In this document: piece after piece, positions 43,127 to 51,603 of the stretch | How the letters are laid out: each line of letters opens with the position of its first letter | How positions within the stretch are numbered: position 1 is the stretch's first letter | Source of the DNA: Tritonibacter horizontis | GTDB lineage: Bacteria > Pseudomonadota > Alphaproteobacteria > Rhodobacterales > Rhodobacteraceae | Length of the DNA: 64,000 nucleotides | NCBI RefSeq assembly: GCF_001518015.1 | Contig: NZ_LPUY01000135.1 | Coordinates: 41,057 to 105,056, forward strand | Reading direction: 5' to 3' | Made by a program: the position numbers and the translations under genes | The notes under the pieces: generated by a model | Seen by the model: only the letters and a program-made list of their open reading frames with translations | What the model was told of the DNA's origin: nothing | Databases searched by the model: none

Positions 43127-44005
43127 ATGACCCAAGCTTCCCGTCTTCGTGCCCTGCTGGCAGAGGATCGCTGCCACATCATGCCCTGCTGCTATGATGC
43201 CCTGTCGGCCAAACTGATCGCACAGGAAGGTTACGCGCTGACCTTTATGTCCGGCTTTGCGGCCTCTGCCAGCCGGATCGGCGCACCGGATCTGGGCCTG
43301 ATGAGCTATGGCGAGGTGGTGGACCAGGCTCGCAACATCTGCGATGCGATCACAATTCCGCTGCTGGCCGATGGCGATACCGGTTATGGCAACGCAATGA
43401 ATGTCCGCCGCACGGTGACAGGTTTTGCCAAGGCCGGCGCGGCCTCGGTCATGATCGAAGACCAGCTCGCCCCCAAACGCTGCGGCCATACACCGGGCAA
43501 GGCCGTGGTGGGTCGCAACGAGGCCTTTGACCGCATCCGCGCCGCCGTCGATGCCCGCACCGCCCTGCAGGAAGAGGGCGGCGATATGCTGATCCTCGCC
43601 CGGACCGACGCACGCCATGAACACGGCCTGAGCGAAGCGATTGACCGGGCGGCCAGATTTGCGGAACTCGGCGCCGATATCCTGTTTGTCGAAGCCCCCC
43701 GGTCAGAGGCTGAGATGCGCGAGGTCTGCGCCGCCCTGCCCGGCCCCAAGATGGCGAATATCGTCGAAGGTGGTGCAACGCCGGATCTGCCCAACGACGT
43801 TCTGCGCGACATTGGCTATTCCATTGCCGCCTATCCTTTAACGTTGATGGCGGCTGCGATGCAGGCAATGGTCACCACCCTGCGCGGCATGCGGGACGAC
43901 AGCCGTACCGACCTGATGGATTTTGGCGAACTGCGCCGCCGGATCGGGTTCGACGATTATTATGCAACCTCAGAGCGTTACGATACCTCCAAACGCGAAA
44001 CATAA
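43127..44005 (+). CDS. Isocitrate lyase/PEP mutase superfamily enzyme (methylisocitrate lyase- or oxaloacetate decarboxylase-like)
   Basis: A 292-residue phosphoenolpyruvate mutase/isocitrate lyase-superfamily enzyme. Key motifs are the Mg-binding ADGDTGYGNAMNVRRTVTGF, the acid in MIEDQLAPKRCGHTPGK (the KRCGH lyase signature), and ILARTDARHEHGLSEA with the catalytic Asp. KRCGH favours a C-C lyase (2-methylisocitrate, dimethylmalate or similar) over a phosphonate mutase. No prpC/prpD is nearby, so propionate metabolism is not implied. It would act on the diacid imported by TRAP system 3. Confidence 0.88.
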   Translation: MTQASRLRALLAEDRCHIMPCCYDALSAKLIAQEGYALTFMSGFAASASRIGAPDLGLMSYGEVVDQARNICDAITIPLLADGDTGYGNAMNVRRTVTGFAKAGAASVMIEDQLAPKRCGHTPGKAVVGRNEAFDRIRAAVDARTALQEEGGDMLILARTDARHEHGLSEAIDRAARFAELGADILFVEAPRSEAEMREVCAALPGPKMANIVEGGATPDLPNDVLRDIGYSIAAYPLTLMAAAMQAMVTTLRGMRDDSRTDLMDFGELRRRIGFDDYYATSERYDTSKRET

Positions 44006-44017
44006 CGCGCGTCGACG

Positions 44018-44482
44018 TCAGCCTAGCGCATAGAGATCCAGCTTGACCGATTGCTGTGCGCGACCGCCAACACCGACGAACAATGTGGTGTTGACCCAGT
44101 CGTAGCGTGGATCCCCTGTCTCCAGCCGGGCGTGGGTGCGCATGTAATACGCAGCGGGGTCCACTGCATCGCCGCGCGCGACCGCCTCCAGCACGGTTTT
44201 CGGCCCATGCCGAAAGCCGTAGTTGACGATTTCGATCGTCGCACCATCGTCGGTTTCCATCGCATAACGGGTGTCCAGCTCCGCCAGCCCGTTTTCAAAA
44301 ACCGTCTGCCAATCCGCCCCGAGGTTCAGAATGCGTCCCGACAACCGGGGACCTGTGACGTGGCCCCCGATTATGGGGATGATCCGGCGCTGCCCTGCGC
44401 GCCCTGGCCCCATTTCGCGAATGGTATCCAGGGTCACATCCAGGGTGCAAACCAGGTCGAATGCAGGCGCGGGCAAATTCAT
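44018..44482 (-). CDS. DUF3237 domain-containing protein
   Basis: A 154-residue protein matching the DUF3237 pattern: PAFDLVCTLDVTLDTI at the N-terminus, then IIPIIGGHVTGPRLSGRILN, GADWQTVFENGLAELDTRYA, and a C-terminal YDWVNTTLFVGVGGR. Members form a beta-barrel and are of unknown activity, commonly beside aromatic-degradation genes. It is divergent from the MarR gene, with an 82-bp promoter region, and convergent with the lyase. ATG at 44482. Confidence 0.83.
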   Translation of the reverse strand: MNLPAPAFDLVCTLDVTLDTIREMGPGRAGQRRIIPIIGGHVTGPRLSGRILNLGADWQTVFENGLAELDTRYAMETDDGATIEIVNYGFRHGPKTVLEAVARGDAVDPAAYYMRTHARLETGDPRYDWVNTTLFVGVGGRAQQSVKLDLYALG

Positions 44483-44493
44483 TTCAGAAGCCT

Positions 44494-44521
44494 TTCACTG
44501 AATTAACTGTTTACCTATGTA
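44494..44521 (+). promoter_or_regulatory. Candidate marR operon promoter
   Basis: TTCACT (44494-44499), a 16-bp spacer and TATGTA (44516-44521) form a weak sigma-70-like promoter. GTAACA occurs at 44519-44524 and again at 44533-44538 as a direct repeat on a roughly one-helical-turn-plus spacing. MarR autoregulation here is plausible but no good dyad is seen. Confidence 0.4.
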
Positions 44522-44564
44522 ACAAACTCGACGTAACATGGCTACAGCAAGCAGGAGGATGCCA

Positions 44565-45038
44565 ATGGCCAAGCAAACAATCCAACGTGTCGCTGACTTT
44601 GATCTCGAGTCATCAGATCTGGAAGAGCTGTTTGGCTACAATCTCAAACGTGCCTATATCATCGTGCAGAACGATTTTCGCGAGGCTCTGGGCCAGGACG
44701 GACTGTCCGCCCGCGTCTTTTCCGCGCTGTCGCTCACGGTCAAATACCCGAACATCACCCAAAGCGAACTGGCCCGCATGATGGGCATTGAACGCTCTGG
44801 TCTTGTGGCGATTGTCGACGAACTCGAAGGCCGGGGCTGTCTGTCTCGGGTACAGGTTCCGACCGACCGGCGCGTGCAGGCGCTGGTTCCAACCGACAAC
44901 GGGCGACGGCTTTACCAGGAGACAATCGCGGCGGTGCGCGCGCATGAGGATCGGCTTTTTAGCGACATGACAGAGAGCGAGAAGACCACGCTGTTGGCAC
45001 TGTTGAAGAAAATTCGCCAAAAGGGAGAGCAGGAATGA
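44565..45038 (+). CDS. MarR family transcriptional regulator
   Basis: A 157-residue MarR regulator. The winged helix covers YPNITQSELARMMGIERSGL, then VAIVDELEGRGCLSRV, and the wing carries the hallmark DRR in PTDRRVQALVPTDNG. The ATG at 44565 is chosen because AGGAGG lies six bases upstream; two further upstream in-frame ATGs are worse placed. The stop overlaps the SDR ATG, making a marR-SDR-ligase operon. Regulators of this class in phenylpropanoid clusters respond to the CoA ester. Confidence 0.9.
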   Translation: MAKQTIQRVADFDLESSDLEELFGYNLKRAYIIVQNDFREALGQDGLSARVFSALSLTVKYPNITQSELARMMGIERSGLVAIVDELEGRGCLSRVQVPTDRRVQALVPTDNGRRLYQETIAAVRAHEDRLFSDMTESEKTTLLALLKKIRQKGEQE

Positions 45039-45808
45039 GTTTGCAGGATTGGGCCGGTCACACGGCCATCGTCACCGGCGGGGCCTCCGGCCTGGGCGCG
45101 GCAACGGCGGCTCGTTTGGCGGCGGATGGGCTGAAAGTGGCGCTGTTTGACCTCAACCAAGACAGCGGCGCGGCCCATGCAGCCAAGATCGGCGGTCGCT
45201 TCTTCAAGGTCGATGTCTCCGACCCCGCCTCTGTCGCGGCCGGGATCAGCGCCGTACAGGAGCAGTTCGGCGGGCTGCGTGTGCTTGTCAATTGTGCCGG
45301 TATTGGCGGCGCCGCGAAAACCGTTTCGCGAGGCGCCCCCCATGACAGCGCCCTGTTTCAAAAGACCCTGATGGTCAATCTGATGGGCACCTTCAATTGT
45401 GCCAGCCAGGCGGCCGCACAGATCTGCGCAGCCGACCCTATCGGGCCAGACGGGGCGCGTGGTGTCATCATCAACACCGCCTCGGTAGCGGCCTTTGACG
45501 GGCAGATCGGGCAATTGGCCTATGCCGCCTCCAAGGGGGGCATTGTCAGCATGACGCTGCCCATGGCGCGCGACCTGGCCGACAAGGGCATTCGGGTCTG
45601 CACCATTGCACCGGGTCTGTTCCTGACGCCCCTGCTGGATGAGCTGCCGCAAGAGGTGCAGGCCTCGCTTGGCGCGCAGGTGCCTTTTCCCTCGCGGCTT
45701 GGCGATCCGGAGGAATACGCGGAAATGGTCCGTCACATCACCCGCAACTCCATGCTCAACGGCGAGACGATCCGACTGGACGGGGCCATTCGCATGGCTC
45801 CGCGCTAG
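45035..45808 (+). CDS. SDR family oxidoreductase (3-hydroxyacyl-CoA dehydrogenase type, HSD10-like)
   Basis: A 257-residue SDR with TGGASGLGAATAARLAADG as cofactor motif, DLN after strand 2 (NAD preference), the NCAGIGG motif, Ser in NTASVAAFDGQIGQ, and catalytic YAASK. HSD10-type features include the IAPGLFLTPLLDELP segment. It is translationally coupled to marR and lies ten bases before the CoA ligase. By context it should oxidise a beta-hydroxyacyl-CoA in side-chain degradation of an aromatic acid. Confidence 0.9.
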   Translation: MSLQDWAGHTAIVTGGASGLGAATAARLAADGLKVALFDLNQDSGAAHAAKIGGRFFKVDVSDPASVAAGISAVQEQFGGLRVLVNCAGIGGAAKTVSRGAPHDSALFQKTLMVNLMGTFNCASQAAAQICAADPIGPDGARGVIINTASVAAFDGQIGQLAYAASKGGIVSMTLPMARDLADKGIRVCTIAPGLFLTPLLDELPQEVQASLGAQVPFPSRLGDPEEYAEMVRHITRNSMLNGETIRLDGAIRMAPR

Positions 45809-45817
45809 GAGACGGGG

Positions 45818-47599
45818 ATGAACACGCTGGATCCAACAGATTTCTGGACGCCCGAATTCGACATCCAGACCCGCGACGATGGTACAATCCTGATGGCGCA
45901 GACCAAAGAGCTGCCGCCTCACTTGCCGACCCTTGCGGATTATCTAGACAAATGGGCCGATGCCACGCCCGACGCGCCGTGGATTGCCCGGCGCGCAGAG
46001 CGTCCCGACGACGGGGCCTGGCGCACAATATCCTATGGCGAAGCTCGCGGTGCCGCCCGCAAGATCGGTGCGCAATTGCTGGATATGGGGCTTGGGCCAC
46101 ATCGGCCGCTTTTGATCCTGTCGGGCAATTCTCTGGAGCACGCCCTGCTGGGGGCGGCCTGTTTCTACGTCGGCATCCCCTACGCTCCGGTCAGCCCCGC
46201 CTATTCGCTGGTGTCAAAGGATCATGGCAAGCTCAAGGATATCGCAGCGCTGCTGTCTCCCGGTGCCATCTACGCCGACGATGGCGACGCCTTTGCGGCG
46301 GCGATCGCGGCGATCCACAGCCCTCAAATGGCGGTCATCACCCAACGCGGCGCGGGAACCGTCCGGTTTGACGACCTACTGCAGGGCGCTGGCGAAACAT
46401 CCGCGGCCGCCCGCGCTCTTGTGTCCTCCGATACGGTGGTCAAATACCTCTTTACGTCGGGATCAACCGGCACCCCCAAGGCCGTGATCAACACAAACCG
46501 CATGATTTGTGCCTCGCAGGCCATGATCCGCGATTGCTACAGGTTCCTTGAAAAACGCCCGCCCGTAGTGCTCGACTGGGCGCCTTGGAACCATACGGCG
46601 GCCGGCAACAAGGTTTCATATCTGGTGCTGACGAATGGCGGCACCTACTACATCGACGATGGCAAACCCGCGCCCGGCAAGTTCGGCGAAACCCTGCGCA
46701 ACCTGCGCGAAATCGCCTGTACCTGGTATTTCAACGTCCCGGTTGGCTGGGACATGCTGATCGACGAACTGGAATCCGATCCCGCGCTGGCCGGGACGTT
46801 CTTCAGCCAGCTTGGCATGATGTTTTATGCCGGCGCTGGCATGGCGCAAAACACATGGGATCGGCTGCGTGCCATCGGGCGCCAAACAACCGGACGCGAA
46901 GTCCTGCTGTCCACCAGCCTCGGCGCCACCGAAACCGCGCCCTTTGCATTGTCCTGTACCGAGGTGCAGGAATTTGCCGGCAACGTTGGGGTGCCTGCCG
47001 CCGGGCTCAGCATGAAGCTGGTTCCGGTCGGGGACAAATTGGAACTGCGCCTGAAGGGGCCAACCATTACACCCGGCTATCTGGGCGATCCGGAAAAAAC
47101 CTCCGAAGCCTTTGACGACGAGGGGTATTACTGCATGGGCGACGCCCTGCGCCCGGCCAACCCAGAGGATTTTTCCAAGGGGTTTTTCTTTGACGGCCGG
47201 GTGGCGGAAAACTTCAAGCTCAACACAGGCACCTGGGTGACGGTCGGGGCGGTGCGTGCCGCCCTGGTCGATGCGATGGACGGCCTGCTGCGCGATGCGG
47301 TGATCGTGGGCGAGAACGAGGCGGAACTGGGGGCCTTGCTGATCCTGTCCGAACGCGCGCGGCAGATGGAAAAGACAGCTCTTGTCACCGCGCTGACAGA
47401 GAAACTGACCCAGGCAAGCAGCCGTGCCACCGGCTCTGCCACGCGGGTGCGCCGCGCCGCGATCCTGACGGACGACCCCAGCTTTGACAAGGGCGAGATC
47501 ACGGAAAAAGGTTCGTTGAATCAACGTGCCTTGCGGGCAAATCACGCGGATAAGATTGCCGATCTGTTTGCCGGAACAGCCGGAATACGAACAGCCTGA
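45818..47599 (+). CDS. Feruloyl-CoA synthetase-like AMP-dependent acid-CoA ligase
   Basis: A 593-residue adenylate-forming ligase that activates a carboxylic acid to a CoA thioester. The P-loop is YLFTSGSTGTPKAVINTNRM, followed by VLDWAPWNHTAAGNK, characteristic of the feruloyl-CoA synthetase subgroup; a later segment GYLGDPEKTSEAFDDEGYYC precedes GRVAENFKLNTGTWVTVG, the hinge region. It ends the marR operon before a terminator. Cinnamate-type acids are the likely substrates. Confidence 0.88.
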   Translation: MNTLDPTDFWTPEFDIQTRDDGTILMAQTKELPPHLPTLADYLDKWADATPDAPWIARRAERPDDGAWRTISYGEARGAARKIGAQLLDMGLGPHRPLLILSGNSLEHALLGAACFYVGIPYAPVSPAYSLVSKDHGKLKDIAALLSPGAIYADDGDAFAAAIAAIHSPQMAVITQRGAGTVRFDDLLQGAGETSAAARALVSSDTVVKYLFTSGSTGTPKAVINTNRMICASQAMIRDCYRFLEKRPPVVLDWAPWNHTAAGNKVSYLVLTNGGTYYIDDGKPAPGKFGETLRNLREIACTWYFNVPVGWDMLIDELESDPALAGTFFSQLGMMFYAGAGMAQNTWDRLRAIGRQTTGREVLLSTSLGATETAPFALSCTEVQEFAGNVGVPAAGLSMKLVPVGDKLELRLKGPTITPGYLGDPEKTSEAFDDEGYYCMGDALRPANPEDFSKGFFFDGRVAENFKLNTGTWVTVGAVRAALVDAMDGLLRDAVIVGENEAELGALLILSERARQMEKTALVTALTEKLTQASSRATGSATRVRRAAILTDDPSFDKGEITEKGSLNQRALRANHADKIADLFAGTAGIRTA

Positions 47600-47650
47600 A
47601 CACATCCGCAGCCCAGGACGCTGCAATAGGATCTGCAATAGTCAAAATCA

Positions 47651-47689
47651 AAGAGCGGCCCTGATATCGCATCATGGGCCGCTCTTTTC
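47651..47689. terminator. Bidirectional intrinsic terminator between the CoA ligase and dctM-4
   Basis: AAGAGCGGCCC (47651-47661) and GGGCCGCTCTT (47676-47686) pair perfectly with a 14-base loop, with TTT on the plus side and AA on the other. It lies between convergent operons and should serve both. Confidence 0.88.
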
Positions 47690-47717
47690 TGTGAGGGTTT
47701 CCGGCGCAGCCCTCAGG

Positions 47718-49046
47718 CTACAGGGCGTCGATCAACCAGACCAGCCAAAGCGTGATCGCGGGAAACGCCGCCAAAAAGACAACCCGGATGATATCCGTCA
47801 CCACAAAGGGCAAGGCCCCCCGGTAGGTCTCGGAGATCGGCGTTGTCTTGGCAATCGAGTTGATGATGAACAGGTTCATGCCCACCGGTGGCGTGATCAG
47901 CCCAACCTCCACCACGATCAGAACCAGAATGCCGAACCACAGGCCAAAGTCACCCGCGCTCATGCCAAAATCGAGCGCCGACATGATGGGAAAGATGATC
48001 GGCACGGTCAACAGAACCATCGACAAACTATCCATCACACAGCCAAAGAGCAGATACATGATCAACACGATAGTCAGCACAAACCAGGGCGAAAACCCTT
48101 GCGCCCCCACCCAGGCCGAGGCGTCTTGCGGCAGTTGCGTCAAGGACAGGAAGTTGTTGTAGATCCCTGCCCCCAGGATGATGAGAAAGATCATGCCACT
48201 GGCACTGGCGGTCGTCAGGATCGACTCGCTCAGCCGGGGCCAGGACATTTCGCCACTGAACAGCGCGACCAGAAAGGTGCCCGCCGCTCCCACGGCTGCG
48301 GCTTCGGTCGGGGTAAAGATGCCGCCATAGATGCCGCCGACCACCGCGCCGAAAATCACGATCACCGGCCAGACCTTGCCCAGCATCACCAACCGTTGGC
48401 CCCAGGGCATGCGCGGGCTGACGCCGGCCGCATTGGCCCGAACCCGCACCCAGATGGAAATGGCGATCATATATCCAATCGCGGCAAGGATGCCGGGGAT
48501 GAACGCCGCCACGAACAGCTTGGCAATATTCTGTTCCGCCAGAATGGCGTAGATCACCAGAATGACCGAGGGCGGGATCAAAATGCCCAAGGTCCCCCCG
48601 GCCGCAAGTGCGCCGGTCGACAGCGAATCCGGATAGCCATACCGGCGCAGCTCTGGCAGGGCCACCTGCCCCATGGTTGCCGCCGTGGCCAGCGACGAAC
48701 CACAGATCGCACCAAATCCGGCACAGGCACCGACGGCTGACATGGCCACACCACCCCGGCGATGTCCCAGAAAGCTCTCTGCCGCCTTGAACAACGAGGT
48801 CGACATCCCGGAGAGGGTCGCGAATTGTCCCATCAGCAAGAACAACGGGATGATCGAGAAGGAATAGTTGGAGAAGGTGCCATAGGTCAGCGTCTTGAGC
48901 TGATTGAGTGTCATCATCGGAGAGCCGATCACCAGATAGGTCCCTCCGACGCCAACCGCAATCATCGCCAGCGCAATCGGCGCGCGCAGGAAGACCAGCA
49001 TCAGCAGGACTGGAAAGGACCAGATCGCCAGTTCGAAATTGCTCAT
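47718..49046 (-). CDS. TRAP transporter large permease (DctM family), system 4
   Basis: The large permease, 442 residues, with GACAGFGAICGSSLATAATM, ALPELRRYGYPDSLSTGALA and AGGTLGILIPPSVILVIYAI among the family regions. The start overlaps the dctQ stop (ATGA). It is the last gene of the minus-strand operon ech-dctP-dctQ-dctM. Confidence 0.94.
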   Translation of the reverse strand: MSNFELAIWSFPVLLMLVFLRAPIALAMIAVGVGGTYLVIGSPMMTLNQLKTLTYGTFSNYSFSIIPLFLLMGQFATLSGMSTSLFKAAESFLGHRRGGVAMSAVGACAGFGAICGSSLATAATMGQVALPELRRYGYPDSLSTGALAAGGTLGILIPPSVILVIYAILAEQNIAKLFVAAFIPGILAAIGYMIAISIWVRVRANAAGVSPRMPWGQRLVMLGKVWPVIVIFGAVVGGIYGGIFTPTEAAAVGAAGTFLVALFSGEMSWPRLSESILTTASASGMIFLIILGAGIYNNFLSLTQLPQDASAWVGAQGFSPWFVLTIVLIMYLLFGCVMDSLSMVLLTVPIIFPIMSALDFGMSAGDFGLWFGILVLIVVEVGLITPPVGMNLFIINSIAKTTPISETYRGALPFVVTDIIRVVFLAAFPAITLWLVWLIDAL

Positions 49047-49564
49047 GGCGTGATATCCTCATAACCGGCCAACCGCCGCGCGGCCCGCAGCGTGCAGAAA
49101 AGGGCGACAATGACAAAACCGACCGCCCCGACGAGTCCCGCAGCATAGCCTTGCCAGACGGGGATTTGGGCAATCAGGGTCGTCTCGCCATAAGAAAGCT
49201 TGTCCTGCATCCCGAGGTAGAGCCGATGGGTGCCGATGATCGCCACGCAGGCCATCGCCACGTTGAAAACAAGATCAATCGCCTGATCCGCTTTCTTCGG
49301 GATCGCCCATTGAAACAGATCCACCCGCGCGTGGGCTTCGCGCAATTGCGCCCAGGGCAGGAACGCAAAGACCGCGACCGCCATGCCGATTTCAGTCATG
49401 TCGTAGATGCCGCGGATGGGGCCAAGACCGATGTCGAGCGAAATCACCGCGCGCCCGAGGATGGAAAGGCAGGTCAGAAAGGTGATGGCAAGCAGGACAA
49501 CGCCGCCAGCCAGGGCAAGAAGATGCGCCAGAGCGTAGACAAGGGAATTGAGGTGCCGGTACAT
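49043..49564 (-). CDS. TRAP transporter small permease (DctQ family), system 4
   Basis: A 173-residue small permease with four helices, the first ALAHLLALAGGVVLLAITFL. A charged loop with LREAHARVDLFQWAIPKKAD is a normal DctQ cytoplasmic feature. The ATG at 49564 lies 73 bp after the binding-protein gene, and the gap contains a hairpin. Confidence 0.9.
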   Translation of the reverse strand: MYRHLNSLVYALAHLLALAGGVVLLAITFLTCLSILGRAVISLDIGLGPIRGIYDMTEIGMAVAVFAFLPWAQLREAHARVDLFQWAIPKKADQAIDLVFNVAMACVAIIGTHRLYLGMQDKLSYGETTLIAQIPVWQGYAAGLVGAVGFVIVALFCTLRAARRLAGYEDITP

Positions 49565-49600
49565 GAGGGTCCCGAATTTAGAAGAAGCCGCGTGAAAAGA

Positions 49601-49620
49601 GAGGGCGTTGCCGCCCCCTC
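49601..49620 (-). terminator. Hairpin attenuator between dctP and dctQ of TRAP system 4
   Basis: On the minus strand the sequence at 49620-49601 folds into a GGGCG/CGCCC stem with a GCAA-type loop and outer G-C/G-U pairs, followed by TCTCTTTT. It closely follows the dctP stop. Confidence 0.55.
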
Positions 49621-49637
49621 AGGTTTGCGTCGCGGTC

Positions 49638-50675
49638 TTAGCCGCCGTGCTTTTTGATCAGGGCACGGGCTTCTTCGATCAATGCCGCTCCGTCAATGCC
49701 TTTGCTTTCCATATCGGCGATCCAGCGATCCACGACAGGTTCAGCCGCTTCTTTCCAGCGTGCGACCTCGGCTTCATCCAGGGTCACGACCGTATTGCCG
49801 GCATCCACGGCGATTTTCTTGGCTGGGGCGTCCATGTCCCACATCACCTGCGTGGCGAAGGTGGACAGTTTGGCACCGGATTCCGCATCCAGAATGGCCT
49901 TCAGATCATCTGGCAAGGCGTCGTATTTGGCCTTGTTCATCACCAGAACGATAGCCGCAGTATAGAACGCCTCATCCCCGGCGAATTCCGTGTGGTTGCC
50001 GACCAGTTCGGACAGCCGGATCGCCGTTGTCACTTCCCACGGGATCACGGTGCCTTTGACAACGCCTTTGGACAGGGCCTCGGGAATGGCTGGTAGCGGC
50101 ATGCCGACCGGCTCCGCCCCCAGTTCGCCAAGCAGATCATTGATGATCCGGGTCGGTCCACGCAGGGTCAGGCCCTTGAGATCCTCAAGTTTGTTGACGC
50201 CATCCTTGGTGTGGATCAGGCCGGGCCCATGAACCCAGGCCCCCAGGACCTTCACATCCTTGTATTCGTTGTTCTGAAAGTCGTTCTCGACCATCTCCCA
50301 ATAGGCCGCAGCCGTGGCAACCGGATCGGTCATCATGAATGGCAGTTCGAACACCTCGGTCCGCGGGAACCGGCCCGGCGTATAGCCGACAACCGTCATC
50401 GACAGATCCACCACGCCATCGCGCGCCTGATCCATCAGTTCCGGCGGACGCCCGCCCAGAGACATCGCATCAAAATGCTGGATCTTGATCCGCCCGTCAG
50501 AGGCCTTTTCGACGCCTTCGGCCCAGGGTTTCAGAATTTGCGCAGGAACAGGGGCCGGCGGCGGCAGGAACTGGTGCAACCGCAATGTGACCTCTTGCGC
50601 CGCGACCACGCCACCAAGCGCCGCTGCGGCCACCAGGCCCGCAATCGTGCCCGTGATAAAGTTACGTTTCTTCAT
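49638..50675 (-). CDS. TRAP transporter substrate-binding protein (DctP family), system 4
   Basis: A 345-residue periplasmic binding protein. GGGAGGAG precedes the ATG at 50675, which opens with a twin-Lys signal peptide (MKKRNFITGTIAGLVAAAAL, cleavage near VAAQ). The binding core includes LKGLTLRGPTRIINDLLGEL and GVVKGTVIPWEVTTAIRLSE, where the usual Asn-rich segment is changed. Within the aromatic island, an aromatic carboxylate is the likely ligand. Confidence 0.93.
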   Translation of the reverse strand: MKKRNFITGTIAGLVAAAALGGVVAAQEVTLRLHQFLPPPAPVPAQILKPWAEGVEKASDGRIKIQHFDAMSLGGRPPELMDQARDGVVDLSMTVVGYTPGRFPRTEVFELPFMMTDPVATAAAYWEMVENDFQNNEYKDVKVLGAWVHGPGLIHTKDGVNKLEDLKGLTLRGPTRIINDLLGELGAEPVGMPLPAIPEALSKGVVKGTVIPWEVTTAIRLSELVGNHTEFAGDEAFYTAAIVLVMNKAKYDALPDDLKAILDAESGAKLSTFATQVMWDMDAPAKKIAVDAGNTVVTLDEAEVARWKEAAEPVVDRWIADMESKGIDGAALIEEARALIKKHGG

Positions 50676-50739
50676 GTCATCTCCTCCCTAAAGTGACAAA
50701 TGTGCTCTGTCGGCGTTCCTCCACGCCCGAGCGATCAGT

Positions 50740-51522
50740 TTACCTGAATTTCGCAGGTCGCTTTTCCAGAAACGCCCGCATTCCCTCCTTTGCGCCGTCC
50801 GATGTTTGCGCCATCGCCGCCGCCAGACTTTCGGTAAAGAAGCCTTCGGACCGTGGCATGTCCTGGATCCGCGAAATAGCCTGCAACATCAGATAATTTG
50901 AAAACGGTGCATTGTCAGCAATCTTGCGGGCCAGTTTCCTTGCCAGATCATGCCCTTCGCCGCTGCCAACGCTGTAGTGGCACAAGCCCAGCGACAGACC
51001 TTCCTCCGCCCCATAGTTGCGGCCAGTGAGCATCATCTCCCGCATTCTGTCCGCGCCCAGCAACCGGCCGACCCGCACCGTCGCACCACCGCCAACAAAG
51101 ATCCCGCGCCGCCCCTCGGGCAACTGAAAGCGGACATCCGGCTCGGCGATACGCACATGGGTCGAGGCCGCAATTTCCAGACCGCCACCAATGACGGCCC
51201 CGGTCAGAACCGAGATCACCGGCAGGCCTCCGAACTCGATCAGCTCCGACACACGATGCCAGTTGCGCGAATGATAGACGCCCTCGATCGGGTCGCGGTG
51301 TTCATGCTCTGACAGATCAAGCCCGGAACAGAAATGGCCGCCCTCTCCCCGCAAGATCACCACATGCACCCCCTCGGGCGGCTGGGCAAAGAACGCCTCA
51401 AGCTCCGCAATAAGCTGGTCGTTCATGGCGTTGCGCTTTTCAGGACGGTCAAAAGCAAGCGTTGCAATATCGCCGTCAATCTCGACGCGCGTCACGTTGC
51501 CCTGTCCAGAAACATCAGCCAT
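50740..51522 (-). CDS. Enoyl-CoA hydratase/isomerase (crotonase) family protein
   Basis: A 260-residue crotonase-fold enzyme. The oxyanion-hole segments are VVILRGEGGHFCSGLDLSE and VISVLTGAVIGGGLEIAAST; the catalytic-region residues are in VRFQLPEGRRGIFVGGGATV, where Glu in LPEGRRG lies at one of the usual acidic positions. The start ATG at 51522 follows AAGGAGA. It heads the minus-strand operon with TRAP system 4 and is divergent from the amidohydrolase. It may hydrate a cinnamoyl-CoA-type ester made by the ligase. Confidence 0.9.
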   Translation of the reverse strand: MADVSGQGNVTRVEIDGDIATLAFDRPEKRNAMNDQLIAELEAFFAQPPEGVHVVILRGEGGHFCSGLDLSEHEHRDPIEGVYHSRNWHRVSELIEFGGLPVISVLTGAVIGGGLEIAASTHVRIAEPDVRFQLPEGRRGIFVGGGATVRVGRLLGADRMREMMLTGRNYGAEEGLSLGLCHYSVGSGEGHDLARKLARKIADNAPFSNYLMLQAISRIQDMPRSEGFFTESLAAAMAQTSDGAKEGMRAFLEKRPAKFR

Positions 51523-51603
51523 GCGGGTTCTCCTTGTTCTCTAAATTTGTTGTATTGGATAACGATTATGATGTATAGCATTTTTAAAAGGGGAGGCACG
51601 CAT
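51523..51603. promoter_or_regulatory. Divergent promoter region of ech and amidohydrolase operons
   Basis: An 81-bp AT-rich spacer. TTGTAT followed after 18 bp by TATAGC is a plausible plus-strand promoter for the amidohydrolase operon. A short inverted element, GGATAACGATTATGA, lies within it. No regulator gene adjoins, so control by the MarR protein is possible. Confidence 0.4.

Noticed and set aside
44494..44538. Clear MarR palindrome
   Set aside because: TTAC/GTAA arms around CTAT are only four bases; not strong enough to call an operator.
47526..48740. 404-codon plus-strand frame rich in His, Asp, Gln and Arg
   Set aside because: Antisense shadow of dctM-4; low-complexity composition from GC-rich reverse codons.
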